From assembly GCF_008831045.1 (NCBI RefSeq), contig NZ_WAJS01000004.1, forward strand, positions 35,845 through 99,844: a stretch of DNA of 64,000 bases. Reading direction: 5' to 3'. A program made the position numbers and the translations under genes. Positions 39,700-47,072 of the stretch are shown here, piece after piece. Every line of letters starts with the position of its first letter. Position 1 is the first letter of the stretch. The notes beneath the pieces are model-generated. The model saw only the letters and a list, made by a program, of their open reading frames with translations. It had not been told where the DNA came from and ran no database searches. This stretch comes from Adlercreutzia muris (GTDB lineage Bacteria > Actinomycetota > Coriobacteriia > Coriobacteriales > Eggerthellaceae).

Positions 39700-39738
39700 G
39701 AAACAAATCAGGCCAGCTCGTTTTATCAAGCTGGCCTG
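39700..39738 (-). terminator. Terminator of tRNA-Leu
   Basis: On the minus strand CAGGCCAGCTTG pairs with CGAGCTGGCCTG across 6 nt, followed by ATTTGTTT. Confidence 0.8.
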
Positions 39739-39749
39739 GTGCTTTAAAG

Positions 39750-39836
39750 TGGTGCGGGCGAGAGGACTTGAACCTCCATGGGGTTGCCCCCATACGGACC
39801 TGAACCGTACGCGTCTGCCAATTCCGCCACGCCCGC
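39750..39836 (-). tRNA. tRNA-Leu, anticodon CAG
   Basis: On the minus strand the acceptor stem is GCGGGCG ... CGCCCGC with discriminator A and encoded CCA. The D arm has TGGCGGAATTGGCAGACGC, the anticodon stem-loop is CGGTTCAGGTCCG (anticodon CAG), a long class II variable arm follows (TGGGGGCAACCCCA), and the T arm is GAGGTTCAAGTCCTC. The long variable arm and anticodon identify leucine. Confidence 0.95.
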
Positions 39837-39872
39837 AGGTGCTGCTTCGGTATCACCAAAAGAGCGTAGTAG

Positions 39873-39901
39873 ATAATACCCGACTTAGGGGACCCGTGCA
39901 A
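39873..39901 (-). promoter_or_regulatory. Promoter of tRNA-Leu
   Basis: Minus strand -35 TTGCAC (39901-39896), 17-nt spacer, -10 TATTAT (39878-39873), about 37 nt upstream of the mature 5' end. Confidence 0.6.
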
Positions 39902-39931
39902 GAATTTTTTTCGGGAAATGTCCGAATGCAC

Positions 39932-40162
39932 CTATTCCCCGCGCAGAATGGCGTTGGCGGTCTCGGCAAGGGCGGCATCGGTCTCGTCCTGTTGGCGGCG
40001 ACAGGCCTTCTTCTCGTGGGCGATCTCGTCGCCGATGGTCTCGTGCTCGCTATGGTCGGCGCGGTACTCGCGGTCGCGCGCGGCGCGTGCTTCGTCGCCG
40101 ATGTGATCCTCGACGTGCTTTTCCTTCTGCTCTTCATGCTGGGCAAACGTTTGCTGGCTCAT
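39932..40162 (-). CDS. Small, very hydrophilic protein of unknown function
   Basis: A 76-residue protein rich in Glu, Ala, His, Arg and Lys (EEQKEKHVEDHIGDEARAAR), predicted as one long charged helix. GGAAAAGGAGC precedes ATG 40162, a strong site that supports expression. It begins upstream of the tRNA gene on the same strand. No family recognised; resembles small stress or acid-tolerance proteins only in composition. Confidence 0.6.
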   Translation of the reverse strand: MSQQTFAQHEEQKEKHVEDHIGDEARAARDREYRADHSEHETIGDEIAHEKKACRRQQDETDAALAETANAILRGE

Positions 40163-40400
40163 GGGAGCTCCTTTTCCGGGCAATGCCAAACGGGTTTCTG
40201 TGTCACTTAGATGCCGCTCATTGTGGGCCATAGGAGGCGGCTTCTCCGCGCTTCGCCCCAAGCGTCAACGAATTGCAACGACTCCGAAAGGTCGAGTGCG
40301 TCGCATGTTTGCTGATGGCCGGGGGGCGCCAAGTCGGCTCTGCAGATCCGCGATGCGGGAAACGCCCGCTGATTCGGGTCGCGAGTTTCTGAAGTGCCTG

Positions 40401-40540
40401 ATTTTGTGCAGCAAACTCCGCGAAGTAGATTCGGGTGCGCAGTTTCGGGGTGTAGTGAAGGCAAAAAGCAACGGAAATGCGGTCTTTCTAGGCGAGACCG
40501 ATGTGATGAAGTCTATTTCGCGGAGTTTGCTGCGCAAAAA
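40401..40540. repeat. Inverted-repeat element, copy A (upstream of purE)
   Basis: Left arm 40402-40429 (TTTTGTGCAGCAAACTCC...) matches the inverted right arm 40512-40539 at 26 of 28 positions; about 82 nt lie between, with a small GGTCT/AGACC hairpin. A related element follows purE. The rest of the 40163-40756 gap contains no gene. Confidence 0.75.
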
Positions 40541-40687
40541 GGCCCATTACGGAAACAGGCTTCCTCGGGCTCACGGCGGAGGGGCGCAGTGCGCTTTCCG
40601 CTGTTCCCGTTAAATTTGTCCAAAAGCGGGGAGGGCCGTTGGCTGAAACGAAATCTCCGTCCCCCTGCGTCTTCCGGCTTCGGCGGC

Positions 40688-40693
40688 TATAAT
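40688..40693 (+). promoter_or_regulatory. -10 box of purE
   Basis: Perfect TATAAT 64 nt before the purE ATG; no clear -35. Confidence 0.5.
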
Positions 40694-40756
40694 AGCGAGG
40701 ATCGAAGCACAAATCGATGGAGTGCAGACGCAGGCGCACGAGGAAAGGACGCGACC

Positions 40757-41218
40757 ATGGCAAAGGCAACCCCGGTAGTGGGCATCATTATGGGATCGGA
40801 ATCGGATATGCCGGCCATGGAGCCGTGCATGGCCCAGCTGGACGCCATGGGCGTGCCCTATGAGGTGAAGGTGGCCAGCGCCCATCGCAAGCCGGCCGTG
40901 GTGCACGAGTGGGCCGAAACCGCCGTTGATCGTGGCATCAAGGTGATCATCGCCGCCGCCGGCAAGGCCGCGCACCTGGGCGGTGTGGTGGCCGCCTTCA
41001 CGCCGCTGCCGGTCATCGCCGTGCCCATGAAGACGAGCGATTTGGGCGGCCTGGACTCGCTGCTGTCCATGGTGCAGATGCCCTCGGGCGTGCCCGTGGC
41101 CTGCGTGGCCATCAACGGCGCGAAGAACGCCGCCATCCTGGCCGTGCAGATGATGGGCACGAACGATCCGGCCATGCTGCAGAAGGTGGCCGACCTGAAG
41201 GCGGAGATGGCCTCGTAG
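40757..41218 (+). CDS. purE: PurE-family 5-(carboxyamino)imidazole ribonucleotide mutase, divergent
   Basis: A 153-residue PurE, which shifts the carboxyl group of N5-CAIR to give CAIR in purine synthesis. GIIMGSESDMPAME and the catalytic-loop ASAHRKP are conserved, as is SLLSMVQMPSGVPVA. However the usual AGAGGAAHLPG loop is AAAGKAAHLGG, and the GxxGAxNA loop is shortened to INGAKNAA. It may still act as PurE, or be a paralogue with altered substrate. GGAAAGGAC precedes ATG 40757. No other pur gene is adjacent. Inverted-repeat elements flank it on both sides. Confidence 0.82.
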   Translation: MAKATPVVGIIMGSESDMPAMEPCMAQLDAMGVPYEVKVASAHRKPAVVHEWAETAVDRGIKVIIAAAGKAAHLGGVVAAFTPLPVIAVPMKTSDLGGLDSLLSMVQMPSGVPVACVAINGAKNAAILAVQMMGTNDPAMLQKVADLKAEMAS

Positions 41219-41234
41219 CTGAATGGGGCCCTTC

Positions 41235-41365
41235 TGCGCAACAAATTACGGTAAGTAGACAGCGGGGAAGGGCTTGGGGCCGAAAAGGGCGTCAAAACGC
41301 GCAATCTGCGCCTCTTTCGAGGTTTCGGCTGGAAGAAGCATCTATCTGGCGAAGTTTGTTGCGCA
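41235..41365. repeat. Inverted-repeat element, copy B (downstream of purE)
   Basis: TGCGCAACAAATTACGG... (41235-41259) matches the inverted right arm 41341-41365 at about 18 of 25 positions. The outer TGCGCA[A/G]CAAA ends are shared with copy A. About 80 nt lie between the arms, including a CCTC/GAGG mini-hairpin. Confidence 0.65.
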
Positions 41366-41416
41366 AAAACGGGCGAGAAGGAAACCGACCGCGCAAATGG
41401 GGATGGAAACGAGCTT

Positions 41417-43867
41417 ATGAAGAAACTTCTGATGGGCAACGAGGCATTTGCCCATGCGGCCCTAGAGGCCGGGGTGAACGTGGTGGCGGGTTATCCCGGC
41501 ACACCGTCGTCCGAGCTGGTGGAAACCGTGGCGAAGCTGCATGGGTCCGGCGCGGCCCGGGACGTGCATGTGGAATGGTCTACCAACGAGAAGGCGGCCC
41601 TGGAAATGCTCGCGGGCGCGTCTTACTGCGGAGCCCGGGTGCTGTTCACCTGCAAGCAGGTGGGCCTGAATGTGGCCTCCGACGCCCTCATGTCCCTGAA
41701 CTACGTGGGGGTGGGCGGCGGCTGCGTGCTGTTTGTGGCCGACGATCCGGGCCCCATCTCGTCCCAGACCGAGCAGGACACGCGCCGCTTCGGAGCCTTC
41801 GCGAAGGTGCCCGTGCTCGACCCGGCCACCCCTGAGCAGGGCTTTGCCATGATGGGCGCGGCCTTCGACTTGTCGGAGCGCTACCACACGCCGGTCATCG
41901 TGCGTCCCACCACGCGCATCAACCATGCGTCCACGTTTTTCGAGGTGGCCGATGAGACCCACGGCCGTCCGCTGCCCGCCGAGGGCTTCCAGAAAGATCC
42001 GAAGTGGGTCATCTTCCCCAAGCGGGCCTTTGAGGGCCACGGCGAGATCAACCGCCGCCTGGCCCAGATTGCCTGGGATTACGCCTACGATCCGGCTCTG
42101 GCGCAGTTCAACGAGATGTTCGAGGGGGGCGGAGAGGGAGCCGCCGCAGCCGCCTCCGCTGCGACGACCGGCACGACCGGTGCCGTGCAGCCCACCGGCG
42201 GGGAAGGAGCTGGCCGCACTTCCGCTGCCGGCCAGGCCGCAAGAAATGCGGCTCCTGTGGCGGCGGCCCCGGAAGCGGGCGCCCCAGGGGTTGAAGAGCC
42301 CCGCGTGGGCATTGTGGCCGGCGGCGTGTCGGTGGCCTATGCCCGCGAGGCCCTGGCACTTTTGGAGCGGCAGGCCGCTCGGGCGGGCATTTCCGTGCCC
42401 CGTTACCGCTTCTTCGCCGTGGGCACGCCCTATCCCTTCCCCGTGGAAACGGCCGCGGCTTTTGCGGAGGGGCTCACCGATGTGATTGTCTTCGAAGAGC
42501 TCGATTCCGTGCTGGAAGAGGAGATGCAGAAGTTGGCCGGCGTGCGCCACCTGCCCCTGCGCGTGCACGGCAAGCTGACCGGTGCCGCCAACGACCGCGG
42601 CGAGAACACCGCCGAGAACATCGCCGGCCGCCTGGGACGGTTCTTCGATCGAACACGGGCTGCCCTTCCAATTTCGCCGCACGAGGACGGAGGCGCCTCC
42701 ACGTGCTCAAACAAGTCCTCGCTTTCGGAAAAAATGGGATCAGAAGTGTATCCCATTTTTTCCGAGTCTGCGGAATCTGCGCGCGAGGAGGTGCCTCCGT
42801 CCTCGCGCTACTCGTCTGAGGTCGAAGGGACTGATTCCCTCGCCGCCCTTGCGGCCCGCACCATTGGCGGCGGCACGCTCAGCTACGACGGCCCCTTGCC
42901 CGTGCGACCTCCCGTGCTGTGCGCGGGATGCCCCCATCGGGGCAGCTTCTACGCCGTGAAGCAGGCGCTCAAGGGGCGCGAGGCGGTGCTGTGCGGCGAC
43001 ATCGGCTGTTACACCCTCGGCAATGCCAAGCCGCTCGATGCCGTGGACACCTGCCTGTGCATGGGCGCCGGCATCACCATGGCCCAGGGCTTCTCGGTGG
43101 TGGAGCCCCATAAGAAGTCGGTGGCCTTTGTGGGCGATTCCACGTTCTTCGCCAGCGCGCTCACGGGCATTGCGAATGCCGTGTACAACGGCCACGACGT
43201 CACCTTCGCCATTCTGGACAATGCCACCACGGCCATGACGGGCAGCCAGCCGCATCCCGGCACCGGCGTCACGCTCATGGGCGAGAAGCGGCGGCCCATT
43301 GTGATCGAGGAGGTGCTGCACGGCTTGGGCGTCCAGCACATCGGGTTCGCGAACCCGCACAGCGTGGAGATGTCCGTGGCGGCAGCCCGCGCGGCCATCG
43401 ATTACGACGGGCCCTCGGCCATCATCTTCCGCGCTCCGTGCATTCAGCTGAAGAAGCCGGCGGAGCCGGTGCGCATTAGCACCGAGCTTTGCGCCGGTTG
43501 CAAGAAGTGCATCACCTCCATCGGCTGTCCCGGCATCGGCTTCGACGAGGGGCGGCGCGGTCCGAAGTCGGGCGAGCGCGGCCAGGCCTTCGTGGATGGC
43601 AGCCTGTGCGACGGCTGTGCCCTGTGCGTGCAGGTGTGTCCCTTCGGCGCCATCGAGGGGGCCGTGGGCTTCGGCGGTGCGGTGGCCGTGGAGCCGGCCA
43701 TATACACTCCGAATCCCGAGCCGTTCCAAACGGGGGAAATCCCCGTGGTGCTTGCCGACGAGCGGAACGATTTCCAAGAGACGGAATTGCGCGGTGAGCT
43801 TGACCAGACGTCCGACGAGGTCCTGGGCGCGGCGGAAGGCTCGCTGGAGGAAGGGGGTGCCCGATGA
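41417..43867 (+). CDS. iorA: Indolepyruvate:ferredoxin oxidoreductase, alpha subunit (with insertion)
   Basis: An 816-residue IorA, which with IorB oxidatively decarboxylates arylpyruvates to aryl-acetyl-CoA, reducing ferredoxin. Domains: POR-type N-terminus (GYPGTPSSELVE, VEWSTNEKAALE), an Ala/Gly-rich linker (~235-300), the transketolase C-like part, a TPP-binding domain with GDIGCYTLG and GDSTFFASALTG (~525-640), and two 4Fe-4S motifs, CAGCKKC (~690) and CDGCALCVQVCP (~731). Typical IorA is about 600-650 residues; the excess is the linker, a C-terminal tail and a 42-codon palindromic element at ~422-463. The frame stays open. Overlaps iorB by 4 nt. Confidence 0.92.
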   Translation: MKKLLMGNEAFAHAALEAGVNVVAGYPGTPSSELVETVAKLHGSGAARDVHVEWSTNEKAALEMLAGASYCGARVLFTCKQVGLNVASDALMSLNYVGVGGGCVLFVADDPGPISSQTEQDTRRFGAFAKVPVLDPATPEQGFAMMGAAFDLSERYHTPVIVRPTTRINHASTFFEVADETHGRPLPAEGFQKDPKWVIFPKRAFEGHGEINRRLAQIAWDYAYDPALAQFNEMFEGGGEGAAAAASAATTGTTGAVQPTGGEGAGRTSAAGQAARNAAPVAAAPEAGAPGVEEPRVGIVAGGVSVAYAREALALLERQAARAGISVPRYRFFAVGTPYPFPVETAAAFAEGLTDVIVFEELDSVLEEEMQKLAGVRHLPLRVHGKLTGAANDRGENTAENIAGRLGRFFDRTRAALPISPHEDGGASTCSNKSSLSEKMGSEVYPIFSESAESAREEVPPSSRYSSEVEGTDSLAALAARTIGGGTLSYDGPLPVRPPVLCAGCPHRGSFYAVKQALKGREAVLCGDIGCYTLGNAKPLDAVDTCLCMGAGITMAQGFSVVEPHKKSVAFVGDSTFFASALTGIANAVYNGHDVTFAILDNATTAMTGSQPHPGTGVTLMGEKRRPIVIEEVLHGLGVQHIGFANPHSVEMSVAAARAAIDYDGPSAIIFRAPCIQLKKPAEPVRISTELCAGCKKCITSIGCPGIGFDEGRRGPKSGERGQAFVDGSLCDGCALCVQVCPFGAIEGAVGFGGAVAVEPAIYTPNPEPFQTGEIPVVLADERNDFQETELRGELDQTSDEVLGAAEGSLEEGGAR
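42682..42805. repeat. 124-bp nested palindrome inside the iorA coding sequence
   Basis: Outer arms 42682-42700 and 42787-42805 match at 18 of 19 positions; an inner perfect 16-bp hairpin (TCGGAAAAAATGGGAT, 42725-42740, against 42750-42765) sits in the middle. The AT-rich core stands out from the surrounding GC-rich gene. Confidence 0.85.
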
Positions 43868-44595
43868 TCGACATTCTGTTGGCGGGTGTGGGCGGCCAGG
43901 GCACGGTGCTGGCGGCGAAGGTGCTGGCCCAGGCGGCGCAGTCCAGGGGCTGGCAGGTGCGCACGGCCGAGACCATCGGCATGGCCCAGCGCGGTGGCAA
44001 CGTGACGAGCCATGTGCGCATGGGCTCGAACGGGGAAGCGGTGTTCTCGCCGCTTATCACGCCAGGCACGGCCGACATGGTCATTGCCCTGGAGCCCGGC
44101 GAGGCGGCCCGGGCGCTGCCGTTCCTGGCTCCGGGCGGCGTGCTCGTGACGGCCACGACGGCCATCCAGCCCGTGACCGCAGCCCTGGCCAGCCAGCCCT
44201 ACCGCGCCGGCGACGTGGTGGCGGCCCTGGCGAACTCGCTTCAGGCCGAGGCCCCGCGCGAGCAGGCGGCTGCTGCCGCCGATGCGGCCGAAGAGACGGC
44301 TGCGAGCCTCGACGCCGCCGATGGGGCGGCCGGCGCAAAGGACACCCAAGCTCCCGGCGTGGACGGTTATCCCGTGCCTCTCTTCATCCCCGTGGATGAC
44401 GAGGCGCTCGTGGCGCACCTCGGTGCCGGCTCCCGCAAGTCGCTCAACATGATGCTGCTCGCCGTGGCCGTGGCCCAGGGCCGCATCCCCCTTACCGTGG
44501 CCGAGCTGAAGGCAGCCGTGCAAGCCTGCGTGAAACCCCAGTTCGTCGCCATGAACCTCGAAGCCATCGACCACGCCGCCGACGCCTACGGGTAG
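43864..44595 (+). CDS. iorB: Indolepyruvate:ferredoxin oxidoreductase, beta subunit
   Basis: A 243-residue IorB/POR-gamma type subunit. GVGGQGTVLAAKVLAQA, then GMAQRGGNVTSHVRMG are the family signature, followed by the conserved Glu/Gly-rich MVIALEPGEAARAL. About 40 Ala/Glu-rich residues (~118-155) form an insert not seen in shorter homologues. ATGA overlap with iorA, so translation is coupled. The pair probably ferments Phe, Tyr and Trp-derived 2-oxo acids; a phenylacetate-CoA ligase gene lies at 49.9 kb. Confidence 0.93.
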   Translation: MIDILLAGVGGQGTVLAAKVLAQAAQSRGWQVRTAETIGMAQRGGNVTSHVRMGSNGEAVFSPLITPGTADMVIALEPGEAARALPFLAPGGVLVTATTAIQPVTAALASQPYRAGDVVAALANSLQAEAPREQAAAAADAAEETAASLDAADGAAGAKDTQAPGVDGYPVPLFIPVDDEALVAHLGAGSRKSLNMMLLAVAVAQGRIPLTVAELKAAVQACVKPQFVAMNLEAIDHAADAYG

Positions 44596-44761
44596 GATCT
44601 ACTCGAACGTCTCCTGCAGCGTCAGAACAGCGACGCCTATAGCCTCATCGAGCATCGAGGGTTTCCAGCGGAGCCCTCGGCCCAAAATCTTGTGTGCACT
44701 GCATCGGCTGTCTATAGAGAATCCGAAAAAGAAACTCCAATTTGGGAGAAAAATTCGCGAA

Positions 44762-44788
44762 AAAAATCTCCCAAAACGGAGATTTTTC
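44762..44788 (+). terminator. Intrinsic terminator after iorAB
   Basis: AAAAATCTCC pairs with GGAGATTTTT across CAAAAC, ending in a T run. A second overlapping pairing, TTTGGGAGA (44741-44749) with TCTCCCAAA (44767-44775), could compete, giving an attenuator-like switch. Confidence 0.7.
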
Positions 44789-44894
44789 ATGCAGGTATGC
44801 TGCGGTGCTTCTCGCCGAACAGTGCCAAACTGCGCCCTTTCTGACGAATTAAGGGCAGCTGTCAAGGGGCGGAGCCCGCGCATCATCGCGCTTT

Positions 44895-44930
44895 TTGACG
44901 ATGGTGCTGAACGGGGATTTTATCAAAATC
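44895..44930 (+). promoter_or_regulatory. Promoter and overlapping operator of reductase 5
   Basis: -35 TTGACG (44895-44900), 17-nt spacer, -10 TTTTAT (44918-44923). The -10 lies inside the palindrome GATTTTATCAAAATC (44916-44930), so a bound regulator would block the promoter. Confidence 0.45.
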
Positions 44931-45058
44931 ATACCTTTCGGATGAGCGCTTGGGGGCAGATCACCGCTTTCGTGAGACTGACGGCGGTACCCAGAGACCC
45001 TAGGATGCAAGGGTACCCGAATCGGCAGGGACGCCGGTTCGCCGAAAGGAGGAATTTC

Positions 45059-46783
45059 ATGGGAGACAACAAGGGAATGGATCGCCGCGGCTTTCTGAAG
45101 ACCGCTGCATTTTCAAGTCTGGCGCTGGGCGGGGCTGCGGCCCTGGCCGGCTGCGCCCCGGCGGCGGGCACCGATGGCGGCGCCGCGCTGAGCAGCACCG
45201 GCGACATTGCCTGGGATAAGGAAGTGGACGTGCTCGTTCTGGGCTCCGGCACGGGCGCGTTCGCCGCGCTGGTGGCCGCGGCCAAGGGCGCAGGCTCGGT
45301 GTGCCTGGTGGAGAAGGGCACCATGTGGGGCGGCACGGCGGCCACCTCGGGCGGCGGCTTGGCCGTACCCCTGACCTACGCTGCCGCAGATGCGGGCGTC
45401 TCCGACAGCAAGGAAGAGATCGTCAAGTACTTTAAGAACGCCTCCGATGGCCGCGTTGACGAGGCCGTGCTGAACTCCTTCATCGACAACGGCAGCGACT
45501 TCATCGACTGGATCTCCGAGGAGATGGGCTGGAAGTTCGTGGCCTCCCCGCTGTTCGGCGACTACTACGAGCCCATGGAGGGCTGGATTCCCATGGGTCG
45601 CGGCAGCCTGGGCGCGGCCAACGCCGACGGCCCGCTGGTGGCCGTTCAGATGTGGGAGGAAATGAAGGCGAAGATGGAGGGCTACGGCGTCGAGATTCTC
45701 ATGGGCACCGAGGCTACCGAGCTCATTACCGATGGTGCGGGCGCGGTGCTCGGCGCGGTTTGCGGCGGCCAGAACATCAAGGCCGGCGCGGTCATCGTGG
45801 CCACGGGCGGCTTCGACCACAACGATGAGATGCGCGCGAAGTACCACCCCTTCAAGATCATGGCCACCAATGCCGTGCCCACCAACACCGGCGACGGCCA
45901 GCTCATGGGCATGGCCATCGGCGCCAACGTGTCCTACATGGACCGCTGCTGGGGCGCCCCGGCCATCCTCACCACGGGCGACGACCCGGCCACGCTCATC
46001 GCCGAGGGCACCATTGCCCAGGAGATCGCCGGCACCGACTGGGCCATGTACCGCGGCCTGCCCGGTGCTGTGGTCGTGAACAAGAAGGGTCGTCGCATCG
46101 GCAACGAGGCCGGCCCCTACGACCTGTTCAACCAGGCCTTCGCCTACTATGACACCGGCGAGCCGGGCCATGTGAACATCCCCGCCTACTTCATCTGCGA
46201 TGCCGCCTGCTGGGCCACCTATTCTCTGCCGGGGCACACTGTGGGCGCCGTGGGCGAAGGCGACGGCAGCTACTTCGACGAGACCTACGGCGGCGAGGCC
46301 ACCGATCCCGCCGAGGTGCCCGCCCACTTCGTGCAGGCCGACACCTTGGAAGAGCTGGCCGGAAAACTGGGCATCGACCCGGCCGGCCTGACCGCCGAGA
46401 TTGCTGCCTTCAACGAGAACGCCGCCCAGGGCAAAGACCCGGTGTACCACCGCGGCGAGAAGCATCTGGACATCAACACCACGGGCGTCATGGCCGGTAG
46501 CCGTACCGACCTGGCCAACCCGGTGCTCGCGCCTCTGGCCACCGGCCCGTTCTACGGCGCCATCTACGTGCCGGGCACCTGCGGCACGGCCGGCGGTCTC
46601 ACCATTAACGAGAATGCCCAGGTCGTAAACACGGCCGGCGAGCCCATCGAGCACCTGTACGCCGTGGGCAACTGCTCCTCGGGCGTGTCCGGCGGCACCT
46701 ACGTGCACGGCGGCATCAGCCTGGGTTCCGGCGGCGTTATGAGCTGGGTGGCCGTGAACCACGCGATGGGCGCCACTGCCTAA
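45059..46783 (+). CDS. Tat-exported FAD-dependent reductase/dehydrogenase, no. 5
   Basis: A 574-residue flavoprotein with Tat signal MDRRGFLKTA and lipobox LAGC (Cys32). The FAD domain starts near residue 57 with VLVLGSGTGAFAAL and VEKG, then a GGTAATSGGGLAVP loop. The C-terminus has GTAGGLTINENAQVVN and a long Gly-rich end (YAVGNCSSGVSGGTYVHGG) resembling 3-ketosteroid dehydrogenase-like members more than fumarate reductases. AAAGGAGG precedes ATG 45059. The nearest regulator is the convergent LuxR gene, which is divergent from the Dabb pair instead, so pairing is unclear. Substrate unknown. Confidence 0.87.
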   Translation: MGDNKGMDRRGFLKTAAFSSLALGGAAALAGCAPAAGTDGGAALSSTGDIAWDKEVDVLVLGSGTGAFAALVAAAKGAGSVCLVEKGTMWGGTAATSGGGLAVPLTYAAADAGVSDSKEEIVKYFKNASDGRVDEAVLNSFIDNGSDFIDWISEEMGWKFVASPLFGDYYEPMEGWIPMGRGSLGAANADGPLVAVQMWEEMKAKMEGYGVEILMGTEATELITDGAGAVLGAVCGGQNIKAGAVIVATGGFDHNDEMRAKYHPFKIMATNAVPTNTGDGQLMGMAIGANVSYMDRCWGAPAILTTGDDPATLIAEGTIAQEIAGTDWAMYRGLPGAVVVNKKGRRIGNEAGPYDLFNQAFAYYDTGEPGHVNIPAYFICDAACWATYSLPGHTVGAVGEGDGSYFDETYGGEATDPAEVPAHFVQADTLEELAGKLGIDPAGLTAEIAAFNENAAQGKDPVYHRGEKHLDINTTGVMAGSRTDLANPVLAPLATGPFYGAIYVPGTCGTAGGLTINENAQVVNTAGEPIEHLYAVGNCSSGVSGGTYVHGGISLGSGGVMSWVAVNHAMGATA

Positions 46784-46842
46784 GTGCTTCTGTCGCGGGT
46801 CGGCGCCGGCCCCCCTCCCACCGTTGTCGACCCCTCTTTCAT

Positions 46843-46872
46843 AGATCGGCCCCGCTTTTGCGGGGCCGATCT
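46843..46872. terminator. Bidirectional terminator hairpin after reductase 5
   Basis: AGATCGGCCCCGC pairs perfectly (13 bp) with 46860-46872 across TTTT. It can serve the convergent LuxR gene as well. Confidence 0.75.
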
Positions 46873-46879
46873 GCATAAT

Positions 46880-46933
46880 GGGCCCTGCGCCTGATGCGCC
46901 CTTTGCCCAAGGGGCGCATCAGGTGCAGGGCCC
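46880..46933. repeat. 22-bp-arm inverted repeat
   Basis: 46880-46901 (GGGCCCTGCGCCTGATG...) matches the inverted 46912-46933 at 21 of 22 positions across a 10-nt loop. Confidence 0.8.
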
Positions 46934-47021
46934 CAGTCCGCGGGGTGCTTCGGCCGCGGGCCCCCGGTCCGCGGGTGCGCTTCGGGTTCGGGCCCCCGGC
47001 CCGCGGGGACGCTTTGGGCTC
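46928..47021. repeat. Three imperfect tandem repeats of about 30-32 bp
   Basis: Units begin GGGCCCCAGTCCGCGGGG (46928), GGGCCCCCGGTCCGCGGG (46958) and GGGCCCCCGGCCCGCGGGG (46990), each followed by a GCTTCGG/GCTTTGG part. Non-coding, next to the end of the LuxR gene. Confidence 0.7.
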
Positions 47022-47072
47022 AGGCCCCTGAGAGGCGCTCTCTTGAAATCCCCGCATCCGAAGGGCCGCTCT

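Larger units (their letters stand above)
39407..39749. other. 343-nt gap: leader hairpin, vestigial toxin leader, tRNA terminator
   Basis: Contains a GAGCGTCGGG/CCCGACGCTC hairpin (39436-39463) upstream of the unknown protein gene, a 40-bp near-copy of the type I toxin leader (39579-39618), and the tRNA terminator at 39709-39738. No gene is supported. Confidence 0.6.
44596..45058. other. 463-nt region between iorB and reductase 5
   Basis: Holds the terminator at 44762-44787, a candidate promoter with overlapping palindrome at 44895-44930 and a GGTACCC/GGGTACC dyad near 44987-45019. The open frame running through it belongs to no recognisable protein. Confidence 0.5.

Noticed and set aside
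44690..45058. 123-residue N-terminal extension of reductase 5
   Set aside because: It would place the Tat signal internally and crosses a terminator; ATG 45059 has a strong ribosome site.
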